A stretch of 64,000 nt of DNA, taken from the NCBI RefSeq assembly GCF_010499265.1, contig NZ_JAAGSC010000043.1, positions 69,843-133,842 of the forward strand, read 5' to 3'. A program made the translations under genes and the position numbers. How positions within the stretch are numbered: the stretch's first letter is position 1; each line of letters starts with the position of its first letter. Shown here in pieces: positions 53,554-64,000 of this stretch. The notes beneath the pieces were generated by a model that worked only from the letters and a program-made list of their open reading frames with translations, did not search any database and had not been told where the DNA came from. The DNA is from Wenzhouxiangella limi (GTDB lineage: Bacteria > Pseudomonadota > Gammaproteobacteria > Xanthomonadales > Wenzhouxiangellaceae).

Positions 53554-56025
53554 TCAGCCGGGCGCGGCGCCGGCGAGCGATATCGGCGCGCCGGTCGCCG
53601 CCGCGCCGCGCTCCAGCCTGGCCAGCATCCGTTCCACCCGGGCCTGAAAATCCTCGGTCGACAGCTGGCCGCGCAGGCGGTCGGCCCACAGCGGGAAGGC
53701 CAGCGGACTCAGCCGCTCGGTCGGGCAGATCAGGATCGCCTGGCGCTCGATTCGGGCCAGGGTGGCGCGCAGCCGGGTCAGTTCCATCTCGGCTTCCAGC
53801 ACCTCGGTTCGGGCCTGGGCCAGCAGCAGGTTGTCGGGATCGTGCTCGCTCAGCATGTCGAACATCAACCCGCTGGAGGCCTGCAGCTGGCGGGCGCGTT
53901 TCTGGCGGCCGGGGTAGCCCTGGAAGACCAGCCCGGCCACCCGGGCGATGTCGCGGAAACGGTGGCGGGCCATCTCTGCGGCGTTGAGGCTGGCGACGAT
54001 GTCGTCGGCCAGATGCTCCGGCGACAGCCAGGCGCGCAGGCGCGTCGGGTCAAGGGCGACCGGGCGATCGCTGACCAGCTCGATGCCGTAATCGTTGACG
54101 GTCATGGAAAAGCTGCGCGGCTCGGCGCGCGCGATGCGCCAGGCCAGCAGCGCGGCCAGGCCCTCGTGCACCAGGCGCCCGGCAAACGGGAACAGATACA
54201 GGTGGGCGCCTTCGCGGCTGGTCGTCTGCTCGACCACAAGCCGGTCCGGGCCCGGCAGCGCCGACTGGCGGGCCTGGCGGGTTAGCAGCGGCAGCAGCGG
54301 CGTAAGCTCGTCAGCCATCGCCTGGCCGTCGCCCGCCGCGGCCAGCAGCTCGAGCATGGCATCGGCCAGCAGCGTCGACAACGGCAGGCGCCCGCCGGCC
54401 CAGCGCGGCACCGCCGGACGGCCTGTCTTGCCCAGGCGCACGTAAGCCACCAGGTCGCGAATCCGCTCCAGCCGCAACAGCCGCCCGGCAAACAGAAAGT
54501 GATCGCCGGGCTGCAAACGGGTGAGGAAGCGCTCCTCGATCTGGCCCAGCGAGCCACCCTTGACGAAGCGCACCTGGAGGTGGCCGTCGGCGCTGATTGT
54601 GCCGACCGACATCCGGTGCATGGCCGCGATACGCCGGTCGCTGACCCGGTAGAGCCCGTCTTGCTCGACCACGCGCTGGAAACCGGGGTAAGCCTGCAGC
54701 GCCGGACCGCCGCGAGTGATGAAGTCCAGCAGCCAGCCCCAGCGCTCGCGGTCCAGGTCGGCGTAGGCGTGGGTATCGCGCAGTTCCCGATACATGGCCT
54801 CGGCCCGGAAGCCGCCGCCCAGGGCGCAGCTGACCAGGTGCTGGGCGGCCACGTCCAGGCTGCCGGCCAGGGGCCGGCGCGCCTCGACCCGGCGCTGTTG
54901 GACCTGGCGTCGGGCCGCGGCGATCTCCAGGACTTCCAGGGCGTGGGTGGGCACGCACAGCAGGCGGCTGGGCTGACCCGGCCGGTGGCCGGAGCGCCCG
55001 GCGCGCTGGATCAGGCGGGCGATGCCCTTGGGGCTGCCGACCTGGATGACCTGGTCGACCGGCGAGAAGTCCACGCCCAGATCCAGGCTCGATGTGGCCA
55101 CGACGCAGCGCAGCCGCCCGTCGCGCAGCAGGGTCTCGGTCTCCAGGCGCTGCTTGCGGTCGATGGAACCATGGTGCAGCCGCACCTGCTCCGGCCAAGG
55201 CACCACCGACTCGATCGCCCTGAACCACAGCTCGGCCTGCGAGCGGGTGTTGGTGAACAGCAGGGTCGAATCAGCCCGGTCCAGCGCCTGCAGCACGCCG
55301 GGCAGCTGGTGCAGGCCGGATCGCCCGGCCTGGGGAAAGCGCTCCAGGGTCTGGGGCAGCAGCGTGTCGATCTCGATCCGGCGCTCGACGTCGCCGGCGA
55401 TGCACTGACCCTGACCGGCCGGCCCCAGCAGCACCGCCATCGCCTCATCGACGTTGCCCAGGGTGGCCGACAGGCCCCAGCTGCGAAGCCCCGGGTTGAG
55501 CGCGCGCAGCCGGGCCAGGGCCAGCTCCAGCAACACGCCGCGCTTGGAGCCCAGCAGCTCGTGCCATTCGTCGACGATCACCGCGCGCAGGCGCCCCAGC
55601 CGGCGGGCGCTGTCGGCATACGACAGCATCAGCGACAGCGACTCCGGCGTCGTCACCAGGGCCGGCGGCGGCTGCCTGTTCAGGCGCGCCCGTTCGGCGC
55701 TGCCGGTGTCGCCGGTGCGCAGGGCCACCGACCAGTCCAGGCCCAGATCGGCGAGCGCGCGGTTCAGGCTGGCGGCGGTGTCGACGGCCAGCGCGCGCAG
55801 CGGCGTAATCCACAGGTAGCTTAACGCCGCCGGCGGGCTGTCCATGGCCTCCAGCAGCGGCCCGCCCCAGGCGGCCAGGGTCTTGCCCGACCCGGTCGGG
55901 GCGTGAATCAGCCCGGACTGGCCCTGGGTATACGCCGCCCAGGCCCGGCGCTGGTAGTCGAACACCGGCCAGCCGCGCTCGGCAAACAGGGTCTCGAGTC
56001 GGCGCATCGGCTCAGGCCGGTTCAT
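53554..56025 (-). CDS. Ligase-associated DEXH-box helicase (Lhr family)
   Basis: 823 residues from ATG 56025 (ATG 56007 is equally possible; both overlap or adjoin the ligase stop at 56012). Walker A is IHAPTGSGKTLAAWG, the DEXH box is VIVDEWHELLG, motif III LSATLGNVDEAM, and motif VI QRAGRSGHRPGQ. The C-terminal part carries the Lhr-type extension (YGIELVSDRP). It unwinds damaged DNA for the neighbouring ligase and exonuclease. Confidence 0.93.
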   Translation of the reverse strand: MNRPEPMRRLETLFAERGWPVFDYQRRAWAAYTQGQSGLIHAPTGSGKTLAAWGGPLLEAMDSPPAALSYLWITPLRALAVDTAASLNRALADLGLDWSVALRTGDTGSAERARLNRQPPPALVTTPESLSLMLSYADSARRLGRLRAVIVDEWHELLGSKRGVLLELALARLRALNPGLRSWGLSATLGNVDEAMAVLLGPAGQGQCIAGDVERRIEIDTLLPQTLERFPQAGRSGLHQLPGVLQALDRADSTLLFTNTRSQAELWFRAIESVVPWPEQVRLHHGSIDRKQRLETETLLRDGRLRCVVATSSLDLGVDFSPVDQVIQVGSPKGIARLIQRAGRSGHRPGQPSRLLCVPTHALEVLEIAAARRQVQQRRVEARRPLAGSLDVAAQHLVSCALGGGFRAEAMYRELRDTHAYADLDRERWGWLLDFITRGGPALQAYPGFQRVVEQDGLYRVSDRRIAAMHRMSVGTISADGHLQVRFVKGGSLGQIEERFLTRLQPGDHFLFAGRLLRLERIRDLVAYVRLGKTGRPAVPRWAGGRLPLSTLLADAMLELLAAAGDGQAMADELTPLLPLLTRQARQSALPGPDRLVVEQTTSREGAHLYLFPFAGRLVHEGLAALLAWRIARAEPRSFSMTVNDYGIELVSDRPVALDPTRLRAWLSPEHLADDIVASLNAAEMARHRFRDIARVAGLVFQGYPGRQKRARQLQASSGLMFDMLSEHDPDNLLLAQARTEVLEAEMELTRLRATLARIERQAILICPTERLSPLAFPLWADRLRGQLSTEDFQARVERMLARLERGAAATGAPISLAGAAPG

Positions 56026-57607
56026 GTTCGAGCAGGCGCTGCAGATCGGCCAGCGAATCGGCGTCGGCCACCGACAGGTCCTCGCGCCAGCGGTGAATGC
56101 GCGGAAAGCGCAGGGCGATGCCGGACTTGTGGCGGCGCGAGGCGGCAATGCCTTCAAAAGCCAGCTCGAAGACGTGCACCGGCTCGACCGAGCGCACCGG
56201 GCCGAAGCGCTCGCGGGTGTGGCTGCGGATCCAGCGGTCCAGACGATCGATCTCGGCCTGGCTCAGACCGGAGTAGGCCTTGGCCACCGGGACCAGTGCC
56301 TCGCCGTCGTGGACGGCAAAGGTATAGTCGGTGAAAAGCCCCGAGCGCCGGCCGTGTCCGGGCTGGGCGTAGATCAGCACGCCGTCGAAGGTGTAGGGCT
56401 CGACCTTCCATTTCCACCAGTCGCCTCTTTTGCGCCCGACCCGGTAAGGCGAGTCCAGATGCTTGAGCATCAGGCCTTCGACCCCGCGCTCGCGCGCGCT
56501 AGCCCGCAGCGCCGGCAGCTCGGCCCAGTCCTGGAAGTCGATCGCGCCGGAGCGCCGCAGGTCTGGCGCCGCCGCCAGGGCGAGATCGAGCTGCCGCAGC
56601 CGCATGGCCAGCGGCTGCGTGCGAATATCCTGGCCATCCGACTCCAGGCAGTCGTAGGCCAGGAAGGCCACCGGCGCGTCGGCCAGCGTTTTCGGCCCCG
56701 GCTTCTTGCGCCCGATGCGCCGCTGCAGGAGGGCAAACGGCAGCGGCTTGTCGGCGCGCCAGGCCATGATCTCGCCGTCGAGCACGCAGCCGTCGGGCAG
56801 TTGCTCGGCGGCGGCCTCAATCTCGGGAAAGCGTCCGTTCATCAGCTCCTCGCCGCGCGACCAGACGTAGGTTTGCCCGGCCCGCCGGATCAGCTGCGCC
56901 CGGATGCCGTCCCACTTCCACTCGGCCTGCCAGGCGCCCGGTTCGCCCAGCGTCTCCGGCTCGTCTTCCAGCGGCGCGGCCAGGAAGAAGGGGTAGGGCA
57001 CGGCCGGATCGATGTCGTCGTCGGATTGCGGCGCGACCAGCCCGCCAAAGAAGCTGGCGGTTGGCTGCCATCGACCCATCAGGCGGTGCGCGATCAGGCT
57101 GGAGTCGACGCCGGCGACCTCGGCCAGGGCGCGCGTGACCAGGCGTTTCGACACGCCGACGCGAAAACCGCCGGTCAGCAGCTTGTTGAACAGGAAGCGC
57201 TCGCTGCCGTCCAGGCGCCGCCACATCTCGAGCACGGCCCGACGGCGCTGGTCGTCGTCGGCCGCGCGCAGGGCCAGCAGGTGATCGTTGACCATGCTTG
57301 CCAGACCCGGCGCCGGGCTGCCGGTATCGGCGGGCGGCAGCAGCAGGTGCAGGGTCTCGGCCAGGTCACCGACGTGCTCGTAGCTGTCCTCGACCAGCCA
57401 CAGCGGCAGGCCGCTGGCGGCTGCGGCCCACTCGCGCAGCTCGCGCGTATTGACCAGGCGCTTGATCCGTCGGCCGGTCAGAAAGCTCACCGCCCAGGCC
57501 GCGTCGCCCGGGTCGGCGCTGCGGAAGTAGTCGATCAGGGCCTCGATCTTGGCGTTGGTGGCCGTGGTTCGGTCGAGGCGGTCGAACAGCCGGGCAAAGG
57601 TTTTCAT
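56012..57607 (-). CDS. ATP-dependent DNA ligase, ligase-associated repair type
   Basis: 531 residues from ATG 57607, which overlaps the exonuclease stop by ATGA. The adenylated lysine is in AEWKWDGIRAQL (K-x-DG motif); CVLDGEIMAW, GVEGLMLKHLDSPY and KRGDWWKWKVEPYTF are the other nucleotidyltransferase motifs. The N-terminal 200 residues are the DNA-binding domain. It joins nicks using ATP in the four-gene repair cluster. Confidence 0.95.
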   Translation of the reverse strand: MKTFARLFDRLDRTTATNAKIEALIDYFRSADPGDAAWAVSFLTGRRIKRLVNTRELREWAAAASGLPLWLVEDSYEHVGDLAETLHLLLPPADTGSPAPGLASMVNDHLLALRAADDDQRRRAVLEMWRRLDGSERFLFNKLLTGGFRVGVSKRLVTRALAEVAGVDSSLIAHRLMGRWQPTASFFGGLVAPQSDDDIDPAVPYPFFLAAPLEDEPETLGEPGAWQAEWKWDGIRAQLIRRAGQTYVWSRGEELMNGRFPEIEAAAEQLPDGCVLDGEIMAWRADKPLPFALLQRRIGRKKPGPKTLADAPVAFLAYDCLESDGQDIRTQPLAMRLRQLDLALAAAPDLRRSGAIDFQDWAELPALRASARERGVEGLMLKHLDSPYRVGRKRGDWWKWKVEPYTFDGVLIYAQPGHGRRSGLFTDYTFAVHDGEALVPVAKAYSGLSQAEIDRLDRWIRSHTRERFGPVRSVEPVHVFELAFEGIAASRRHKSGIALRFPRIHRWREDLSVADADSLADLQRLLEHEPA

Positions 57608-58611
57608 GCCGGCCGGTCCGCCTGCAGGCTGGCGCGCAGGTTCCAGCAATCGGCCGCCAGGCCGGACTCGCGCAAGTGGCCGGCCAGCGCCTCGCCGCTG
57701 CCGTGGATAGTGATGACCCGGCCGGCGCGCATGTCCTGGGCGGTCTCGACCAGGGCCGGCCAGTCGGCGTGGTCCGACAGCACGAAGCCGCGGTCGTAGC
57801 CACGCCGCCGGCGGTGGCCGCGGATGCGCATCCAGCCGGAGACGAAGCCGGCCGAGTGCTTGGGAAAGCGCCGCATCCAGGGGCTGCCGGCGGCCGAGGG
57901 CGGGGCCATGACCAGGTCGCCGGCAAAGCGGTAGCCCTTGTCGGCTTCGCTGACCGGGCGCGTTGCGATCATCTTGATGCCCTGCCGGCGGTAGACCTCA
58001 GTCAGTGGCTGCATGGCGCCGTGCAGCCACGCCGGTCCGGTGGCCCGGGTATCAAGCTCGGCCAGCACGCGCTGGGCCTTGCCGAGGGCGTAGCAGAACA
58101 GCACCGCCGGCCGGCCGGCCTCGCGGCAGCCCTGCCACCACTCGAGGATGTCGTCGATTACCTCGGCGGTGGGCGGCCAGCGGTAGACCGGCAGGCCGAA
58201 GGTGCATTCGCTCAGCCAGACGTCGCAGGCAAACGGCTCGAAGCCGGCGCAGGTGGGATCGGGCGCGCGCTTGAAGTCGCCGGAAACGCCCCAGGTGCCG
58301 GCTTCGCTCTCGATCCGGACCGTGGCCGAGCCGAGGATATGGCCGGCCGGAAACAGGGTCACCCGGGTCTGGCCCAGCGCGAACGGCTGGGCGTAGTCCA
58401 CGGCCGTGAAGTTGCCGCTCGCGCCGACCCGGTGGGCCAGTACCGGCAGGCCTTCGCGCGCAGCGAAATACGCCCCGGCGCCGGAACGCGCGTGATCGGC
58501 GTGGGCGTGGGTGATGACGGCTCGCGGGACCGGCCGCAGGGGGTCGATCCAGAAGTCGCCGGCCGCGCAGTACAGGCCGCCGGCATCGGGCTGCAGCAAG
58601 TCTTGGCTCAT
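57604..58611 (-). CDS. Ligase-associated beta-CASP/MBL-fold exonuclease
   Basis: 335 residues. Metal-binding ITHAHADHARSG is the HxHxDH motif of metallo-beta-lactamase nucleases; VSGDFKRAPDPT and the late FVLSDHADWPAL complete the site. It belongs to the ligase-associated exonuclease family. It is the first gene of the set exonuclease-ligase-helicase-pdeM, each overlapping or closely spaced. Confidence 0.93.
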   Translation of the reverse strand: MSQDLLQPDAGGLYCAAGDFWIDPLRPVPRAVITHAHADHARSGAGAYFAAREGLPVLAHRVGASGNFTAVDYAQPFALGQTRVTLFPAGHILGSATVRIESEAGTWGVSGDFKRAPDPTCAGFEPFACDVWLSECTFGLPVYRWPPTAEVIDDILEWWQGCREAGRPAVLFCYALGKAQRVLAELDTRATGPAWLHGAMQPLTEVYRRQGIKMIATRPVSEADKGYRFAGDLVMAPPSAAGSPWMRRFPKHSAGFVSGWMRIRGHRRRRGYDRGFVLSDHADWPALVETAQDMRAGRVITIHGSGEALAGHLRESGLAADCWNLRASLQADRPA

Positions 58612-58859
58612 CCGCTAAAGCTTGCCTGATCATCGGTGAACCGATGGGCAACTACCCCGATCCGCCGCAATGGATCTATCCAGTGGCCATCGAGCCGGAT
58701 ACCTTCGAACCCGCAGCGCTGGAGGATATTCAGCAGGCTTCGCGGGTTATGCGCCGCCGCGATCGTCAATCGGGCCAGCTGCCTGCGCGCTGGCGGCAGG
58801 CCAGGGCACCGTCGTTGCAACAGAGCCCGGGCGCTGGCTCGACCGGTTCCTGAGCCGCC

Positions 58860-60467
<1,608 letters not shown>

Positions 60468-60480
60468 TTTGTGTCATTCA

Positions 60481-63400
60481 TCAGGCGGCCTCGCGCAGGG
60501 CGGTGATCAGGGTGTCGAGATCCGCGGCCTTGGGCTTGACCAGCCAGAACTTCGGCAGGATACGGCGGAAGCCGTCGAGGATTTCGGCGGCTTTGCGGCT
60601 GCCGGTCAGCTCCAGGTGGCGCTGGATCAGGCCGCGCAGGTGGTGAACGTGGTTTTCCATCACATCGGGCGCGATGTGGTGGATGTCGATGAGTTCATGG
60701 TTGTAGCGATCGACGAACTGGCGCTCGCCGTCGAGCACGTAGGCGAAGCCGCCGGTCATGCCGGCGCCGAAATTGATGCCGGTGCGGCCCAGCACGACCA
60801 CGGCGCCGCCGGTCATGTACTCGCAGCAGTGGTCGCCGGCGCCTTCGATGACCGCCACGGCGCCGGAATTGCGCACCGCAAATCGTTCACCGGCCATGCC
60901 GGCGGCAAACAGCTCGCCGCCGGTCGCCCCGTACAGGCAGGTATTGCCCATGATCGGCGTGGTGGCGGCCTCGTAGCGGATGTTTTCCGGCGGCCGCAGG
61001 ATCAGCCGCCCCCCGGCCATGCCCTTGCCGACGTAGTCGTTGGCCTCGCCGGTCAAATCCAGGTACAGGCCGCCGGCGTTAAAGGCCCCGAAGCTTTGTC
61101 CGGCGGTGCCGGTCAGCCGCAGTTCAATCGGGCGTTCGTCCATGCCGCGATCGCCCCAGCGCCGGGCGATGTCGCCGGACAGGCGGGTGCCGATGGAGCG
61201 GTCGGAGTTGCGCACGGCGTAGCGGAAGGTCCCGCCGTCGCCTTGCTCGACCGCCTCGGCGGTGTCCTCGCGAATACGCTGGGCGAGCACGCCCTGGTCG
61301 TGGGGCGGGTTGCGTTCGACCATGCACTGGCGATCGGCGTCCGGCGCCAGCCCGGTGGTGGCCAGCAAGGGCGCCAGGTCGAGCTTGTTCTGGCGCACGG
61401 TCAGACCCTCGATGCGCTCCAGGTATTCGGTGCGCCCGATGATGTCTTCCAGGCGCTTGACGCCGAGCCCGGCCAGGATCTCGCGCACCTCGCGGGTCAC
61501 GAACTTGAAGTAGTGCATGACCATTTCCGGCAGCCCGATGAAGTGCTTGCTGCGCAGCGTCTCGTTCTGGGTGGCGACCCCGGTGGCGCAGTTGTTGAGG
61601 TGGCAGATGCGCAGGTACTTGCAGCCCAGCGCAATCATCGGGGCGGTCCCGAAGCCGAAGCTTTCGGCGCCCAGTATGGCGGCCTTGACCACGTCCAGCC
61701 CGGTTTTCAGGCCGCCGTCGGCCTGCAGCCGGACGCGATCGCGCAGGTCGTTTTCCATCAGCACCTGGCGCACTTCGCTGATGCCCAGTTCCCACGGCGC
61801 GCCGGCATACTTCACCGAGGTCAGCGGCGAGGCGCCGGTGCCGCCGTCGTAGCCCGACACCGTGATCAGGTCGGCGTAGGCCTTGACCACGCCGGCGGCA
61901 ATCGTGCCGATGCCCGGCTCGGCGACCAGCTTGACCGAGATCAGCGCCCTGGGATTGACCTGCTTCAAGTCGTAGATCAGCTGGGCGAGGTCCTCGATCG
62001 AGTAGATGTCGTGGTGCGGCGGTGGCGAAATCAGCCCCACCCCGGGCGAGGCATAGCGCAGCCGGGCGATCAGCTCGTTGACCTTGTGCCCGGGCAGTTG
62101 CCCACCCTCGCCGGGCTTGGCACCCTGGGCGATCTTGATCTGGATGACCTCGGCGTTGACCAGGTATTCCGGCGTAACGCCGAATCGCCCCGAGGCGACC
62201 TGCTTGATCTTCGAGGTCTTCTCGGTGCCGTAGCGCAGCGGATCCTCGCCGCCTTCGCCCGAGTTCGAGCGCCCGCCGAGACGGTTCATGGCGATCGCCA
62301 GGGCCTCGTGGGCTTCCGGCGACAGCGCGCCCAGCGACATGCCGGCCGAGTCGAAGCGCTTGAAGAAGTTCTCTTCGGGCTCGACTTCGTCGATATCGAT
62401 CGGCTCGTGCGGCGAGGTCAGCTGCAGCAGGTCGCGCAGGAAAGCCGGCTCGCGCTCGTTGACCAGGCGGGCGAAATCCTGATAGAGCGCGTAGCTGCCG
62501 CGCTGGACCGCGGCCTGCAGGGTCTTGACGACGTCGGGGTTGTAGGCGTGGTATTCGCCGCCGTGGACGTAGCGATATAGACCGCCATGTTCGATCGGCA
62601 CGCGCGGCTCCCAGGCCCAGCGGGCCAGGGCTTTCTGGTCGGCGTGCAGGTCGCCGAAGTCGGCGCCCTGGACGCGGCTGACTGCGGACGGGAAACACAG
62701 ATCGATGACTTCATCGGCCAGCCCGACGATCTCGAACAGCTGCGCGCCGCGGTAGGCACCGATGGTGGAAATCCCCATCTTCGACAGGATCTTGAACAAG
62801 CCCTTGCGGATGCCCCGGCGATAGGCCCGGCCCAGCTCCAGCGAGCGGTGACGAGTCTCGTCGAGTTCGCCCGTGTTCACCATGGCCAGCAGGGTCTGGT
62901 AGACCAGGTAGGGGTAGACCGCCGTTGCACCGAAGCCGATCAGCGCGGCAAAGTGGTGCGGGTCGCGGGCCGTGCCGGTTTCCACGACGAGGCTGCACAG
63001 CGGTCGCTGGCCGGTCTCGACCAGGTGGTGGTGGATCGCGCTGGTGGCCAGCAGGGCGTGCACCGGCAGATGGTCCTCCTTGAGATAGCGATCCGAAATC
63101 AAAAGGATCAGCTTGCCGTCGGCGACTTCGCGCTCGGCCTGCTCGCACATTGCGCTGATGGCTTCGCTCAGCGGCTGATCGGCCGGCACGTTCAGGTCGA
63201 TAAAAGCCGACGGCATGCCCAGCTGGGGCGCGTGGATCAGCTGCCTGAGCTTGCGCTGGCTCAGCACCGGCGAGTTCAGTACCACCCGCTCGGCCAGTTC
63301 TGGGCCGGGCGTGAAAACGTTGCCCTTGCGGCCGATGCCGGTTTCCAGCGACATGACGATGCGCTCGCGCAAGGAATCGATGGGCGGATTGGTGACCTGG

Positions 63401-64000
63401 GCGAACTGCTGGCGGAAGCAGTCGTAGAGGGGGCGAACGCGCGTGGAGAGCACCGGCATCGGAGTGTCGTCGCCCATCGAGCCGACCGCTTCGGCCTGAG
63501 TCTGGGCCAGCACCTGGATGACCTCGCGGCGCTCCTCGCGCGAGAGGTTGAACATTTTCTGATAGGTCGCCAGGGTGTCGTCGTCGAACGGCTCGGCGGC
63601 CATGTGAACGTCGATCAGCTCCGAATCGAGGTACTGAATGCCGGAGTTCAGCCAGTCCTGCCAGGGCTGGGCGGATTTGAGCTCATCGTCGACGTCGCCG
63701 CTTTCCAGCAGCTTGCCCTCGTCAAGGTCGGCGACCAGGATCTGGCCGGGACCCAAACGTCCGCGGCGCAGCACGTGCTCGGGCTCGATGTCCACGACCC
63801 CGGTCTCGGACGCGACGATCAGCTTGTGGTCGTCGGTCAGCGTCCAGCGCGCTGGCCGCAGACCGTTGCGATCCAGAGCGCAGACGGCAAAGCGACCGTC
63901 GCACATGACCAGTCCGGCGGGGCCGTCCCAGGCCTCCTGGTGGAAGCTGAAGACCTCGTAGAAGGCGCGCAGGTCGGCGTCGAGGTTGTCGGCCGTCTGC
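60481..64000 (-). CDS. gltB: Glutamate synthase large subunit (5' end outside window)
   Basis: 1172 residues are in the window, open to its last base; E. coli GltB is about 1486, so some 310 residues including the N-terminal glutaminase cysteine lie beyond. Visible parts: the end of the class II glutaminase ([13 protein letters not shown]), the central domain, the FMN synthase domain ([30 protein letters not shown]), the [3Fe-4S] cysteines ([20 protein letters not shown]), and the C-terminal GXGXG helix ([20 protein letters not shown]). Confidence 0.97.
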   Translation of the reverse strand, partial: QTADNLDADLRAFYEVFSFHQEAWDGPAGLVMCDGRFAVCALDRNGLRPARWTLTDDHKLIVASETGVVDIEPEHVLRRGRLGPGQILVADLDEGKLLESGDVDDELKSAQPWQDWLNSGIQYLDSELIDVHMAAEPFDDDTLATYQKMFNLSREERREVIQVLAQTQAEAVGSMGDDTPMPVLSTRVRPLYDCFRQQFAQVTNPPIDSLRERIVMSLETGIGRKGNVFTPGPELAERVVLNSPVLSQRKLRQLIHAPQLGMPSAFIDLNVPADQPLSEAISAMCEQAEREVADGKLILLISDRYLKEDHLPVHALLATSAIHHHLVETGQRPLCSLVVETGTARDPHHFAALIGFGATAVYPYLVYQTLLAMVNTGELDETRHRSLELGRAYRRGIRKGLFKILSKMGISTIGAYRGAQLFEIVGLADEVIDLCFPSAVSRVQGADFGDLHADQKALARWAWEPRVPIEHGGLYRYVHGGEYHAYNPDVVKTLQAAVQRGSYALYQDFARLVNEREPAFLRDLLQLTSPHEPIDIDEVEPEENFFKRFDSAGMSLGALSPEAHEALAIAMNRLGGRSNSGEGGEDPLRYGTEKTSKIKQVASGRFGVTPEYLVNAEVIQIKIAQGAKPGEGGQLPGHKVNELIARLRYASPGVGLISPPPHHDIYSIEDLAQLIYDLKQVNPRALISVKLVAEPGIGTIAAGVVKAYADLITVSGYDGGTGASPLTSVKYAGAPWELGISEVRQVLMENDLRDRVRLQADGGLKTGLDVVKAAILGAESFGFGTAPMIALGCKYLRICHLNNCATGVATQNETLRSKHFIGLPEMVMHYFKFVTREVREILAGLGVKRLEDIIGRTEYLERIEGLTVRQNKLDLAPLLATTGLAPDADRQCMVERNPPHDQGVLAQRIREDTAEAVEQGDGGTFRYAVRNSDRSIGTRLSGDIARRWGDRGMDERPIELRLTGTAGQSFGAFNAGGLYLDLTGEANDYVGKGMAGGRLILRPPENIRYEAATTPIMGNTCLYGATGGELFAAGMAGERFAVRNSGAVAVIEGAGDHCCEYMTGGAVVVLGRTGINFGAGMTGGFAYVLDGERQFVDRYNHELIDIHHIAPDVMENHVHHLRGLIQRHLELTGSRKAAEILDGFRRILPKFWLVKPKAADLDTLITALREAA

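Noticed and set aside
60469-62580. 703-codon open frame on the plus strand
   Set aside because: Antisense to gltB, whose cluster cysteines and FMN motifs are unmistakable.

Overview
This is a high-GC bacterial chromosome segment that looks like a gammaproteobacterium of the Xanthomonadales/Wenzhouxiangella/Chromatiales type. The signs are PcnB, a BamC-type lipoprotein, AlaA, oligopeptidase A, a long Grx4-rhodanese protein, TonB receptors and a sarcosine/dimethylglycine N-methyltransferase typical of halophiles. The taxon is inferred from gene content only. Genes are dense, often with ATGA stop/start overlaps. I see no phage, insertion sequence or CRISPR array.

Layout. 1-5436: the 3' end of pmbA, a PIN-PhoH ATPase, a Bcp peroxiredoxin, a short BamC-like lipoprotein, ferredoxin fdxA, and pcnB-folK. 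5414-8852: a complete molybdate locus, modE-modA-modB-modC, with a near-perfect ModE operator in front of modE. 8927-11945: an orphan ParA ATPase, a lipoprotein, a YiiD-type thioesterase and an MFS carrier. 12002-19886: M28 peptidase, proB-proA, alaA-prlC and a glutaredoxin/A-type-like/rhodanese fusion. 19903-28666: xthA, a stand-alone SET protein, ElaA-like acetyltransferase, small membrane proteins and lipoproteins, an SDR, an acetyl-CoA hydrolase/transferase, a hydrolase and a CsbD stress pair. 28897-31890: srkA and a diguanylate cyclase of lower GC.

31979-46611 is the most accessory-looking part. It holds a broken histone-deacetylase-family gene, a TonB receptor, an 11-Asp-box VPS10-like secreted protein, a CadC-like membrane regulator divergent from a secreted two-domain protein, a YjjX NTPase, an Acr3 arsenite pump, an ECF sigma gene with most of its middle missing but its ECF-type promoter intact, a DUF6768 membrane protein, a lipoprotein and an orphan betaine-pathway methyltransferase. 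46635-51460: a GAF-GGDEF protein, then a Fic AMPylator fused to an AbiEi-antitoxin-like N-terminal half. That gene is preceded by four direct repeats at an exact 24-bp spacing and abuts a tRNA-Val(CAC) gene. This Fic module is the best candidate in the window for a little-described self-contained system.

51615-64000: an outer-membrane-like protein, the four-gene ligase-associated DNA repair cluster (exonuclease, ATP-dependent ligase, DEXH helicase, PdeM phosphoesterase), then gltD and most of gltB. The gltB-gltD gap holds a large inverted repeat built of 10-bp tandem units. Together the core genes cover proline, glutamate and alanine metabolism, RNA 3'-end processing, DNA repair, molybdate uptake and redox/iron-sulfur handling. 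Two c-di-GMP synthases, a CadC-like sensor and the ECF remnant point to envelope and environmental signalling.
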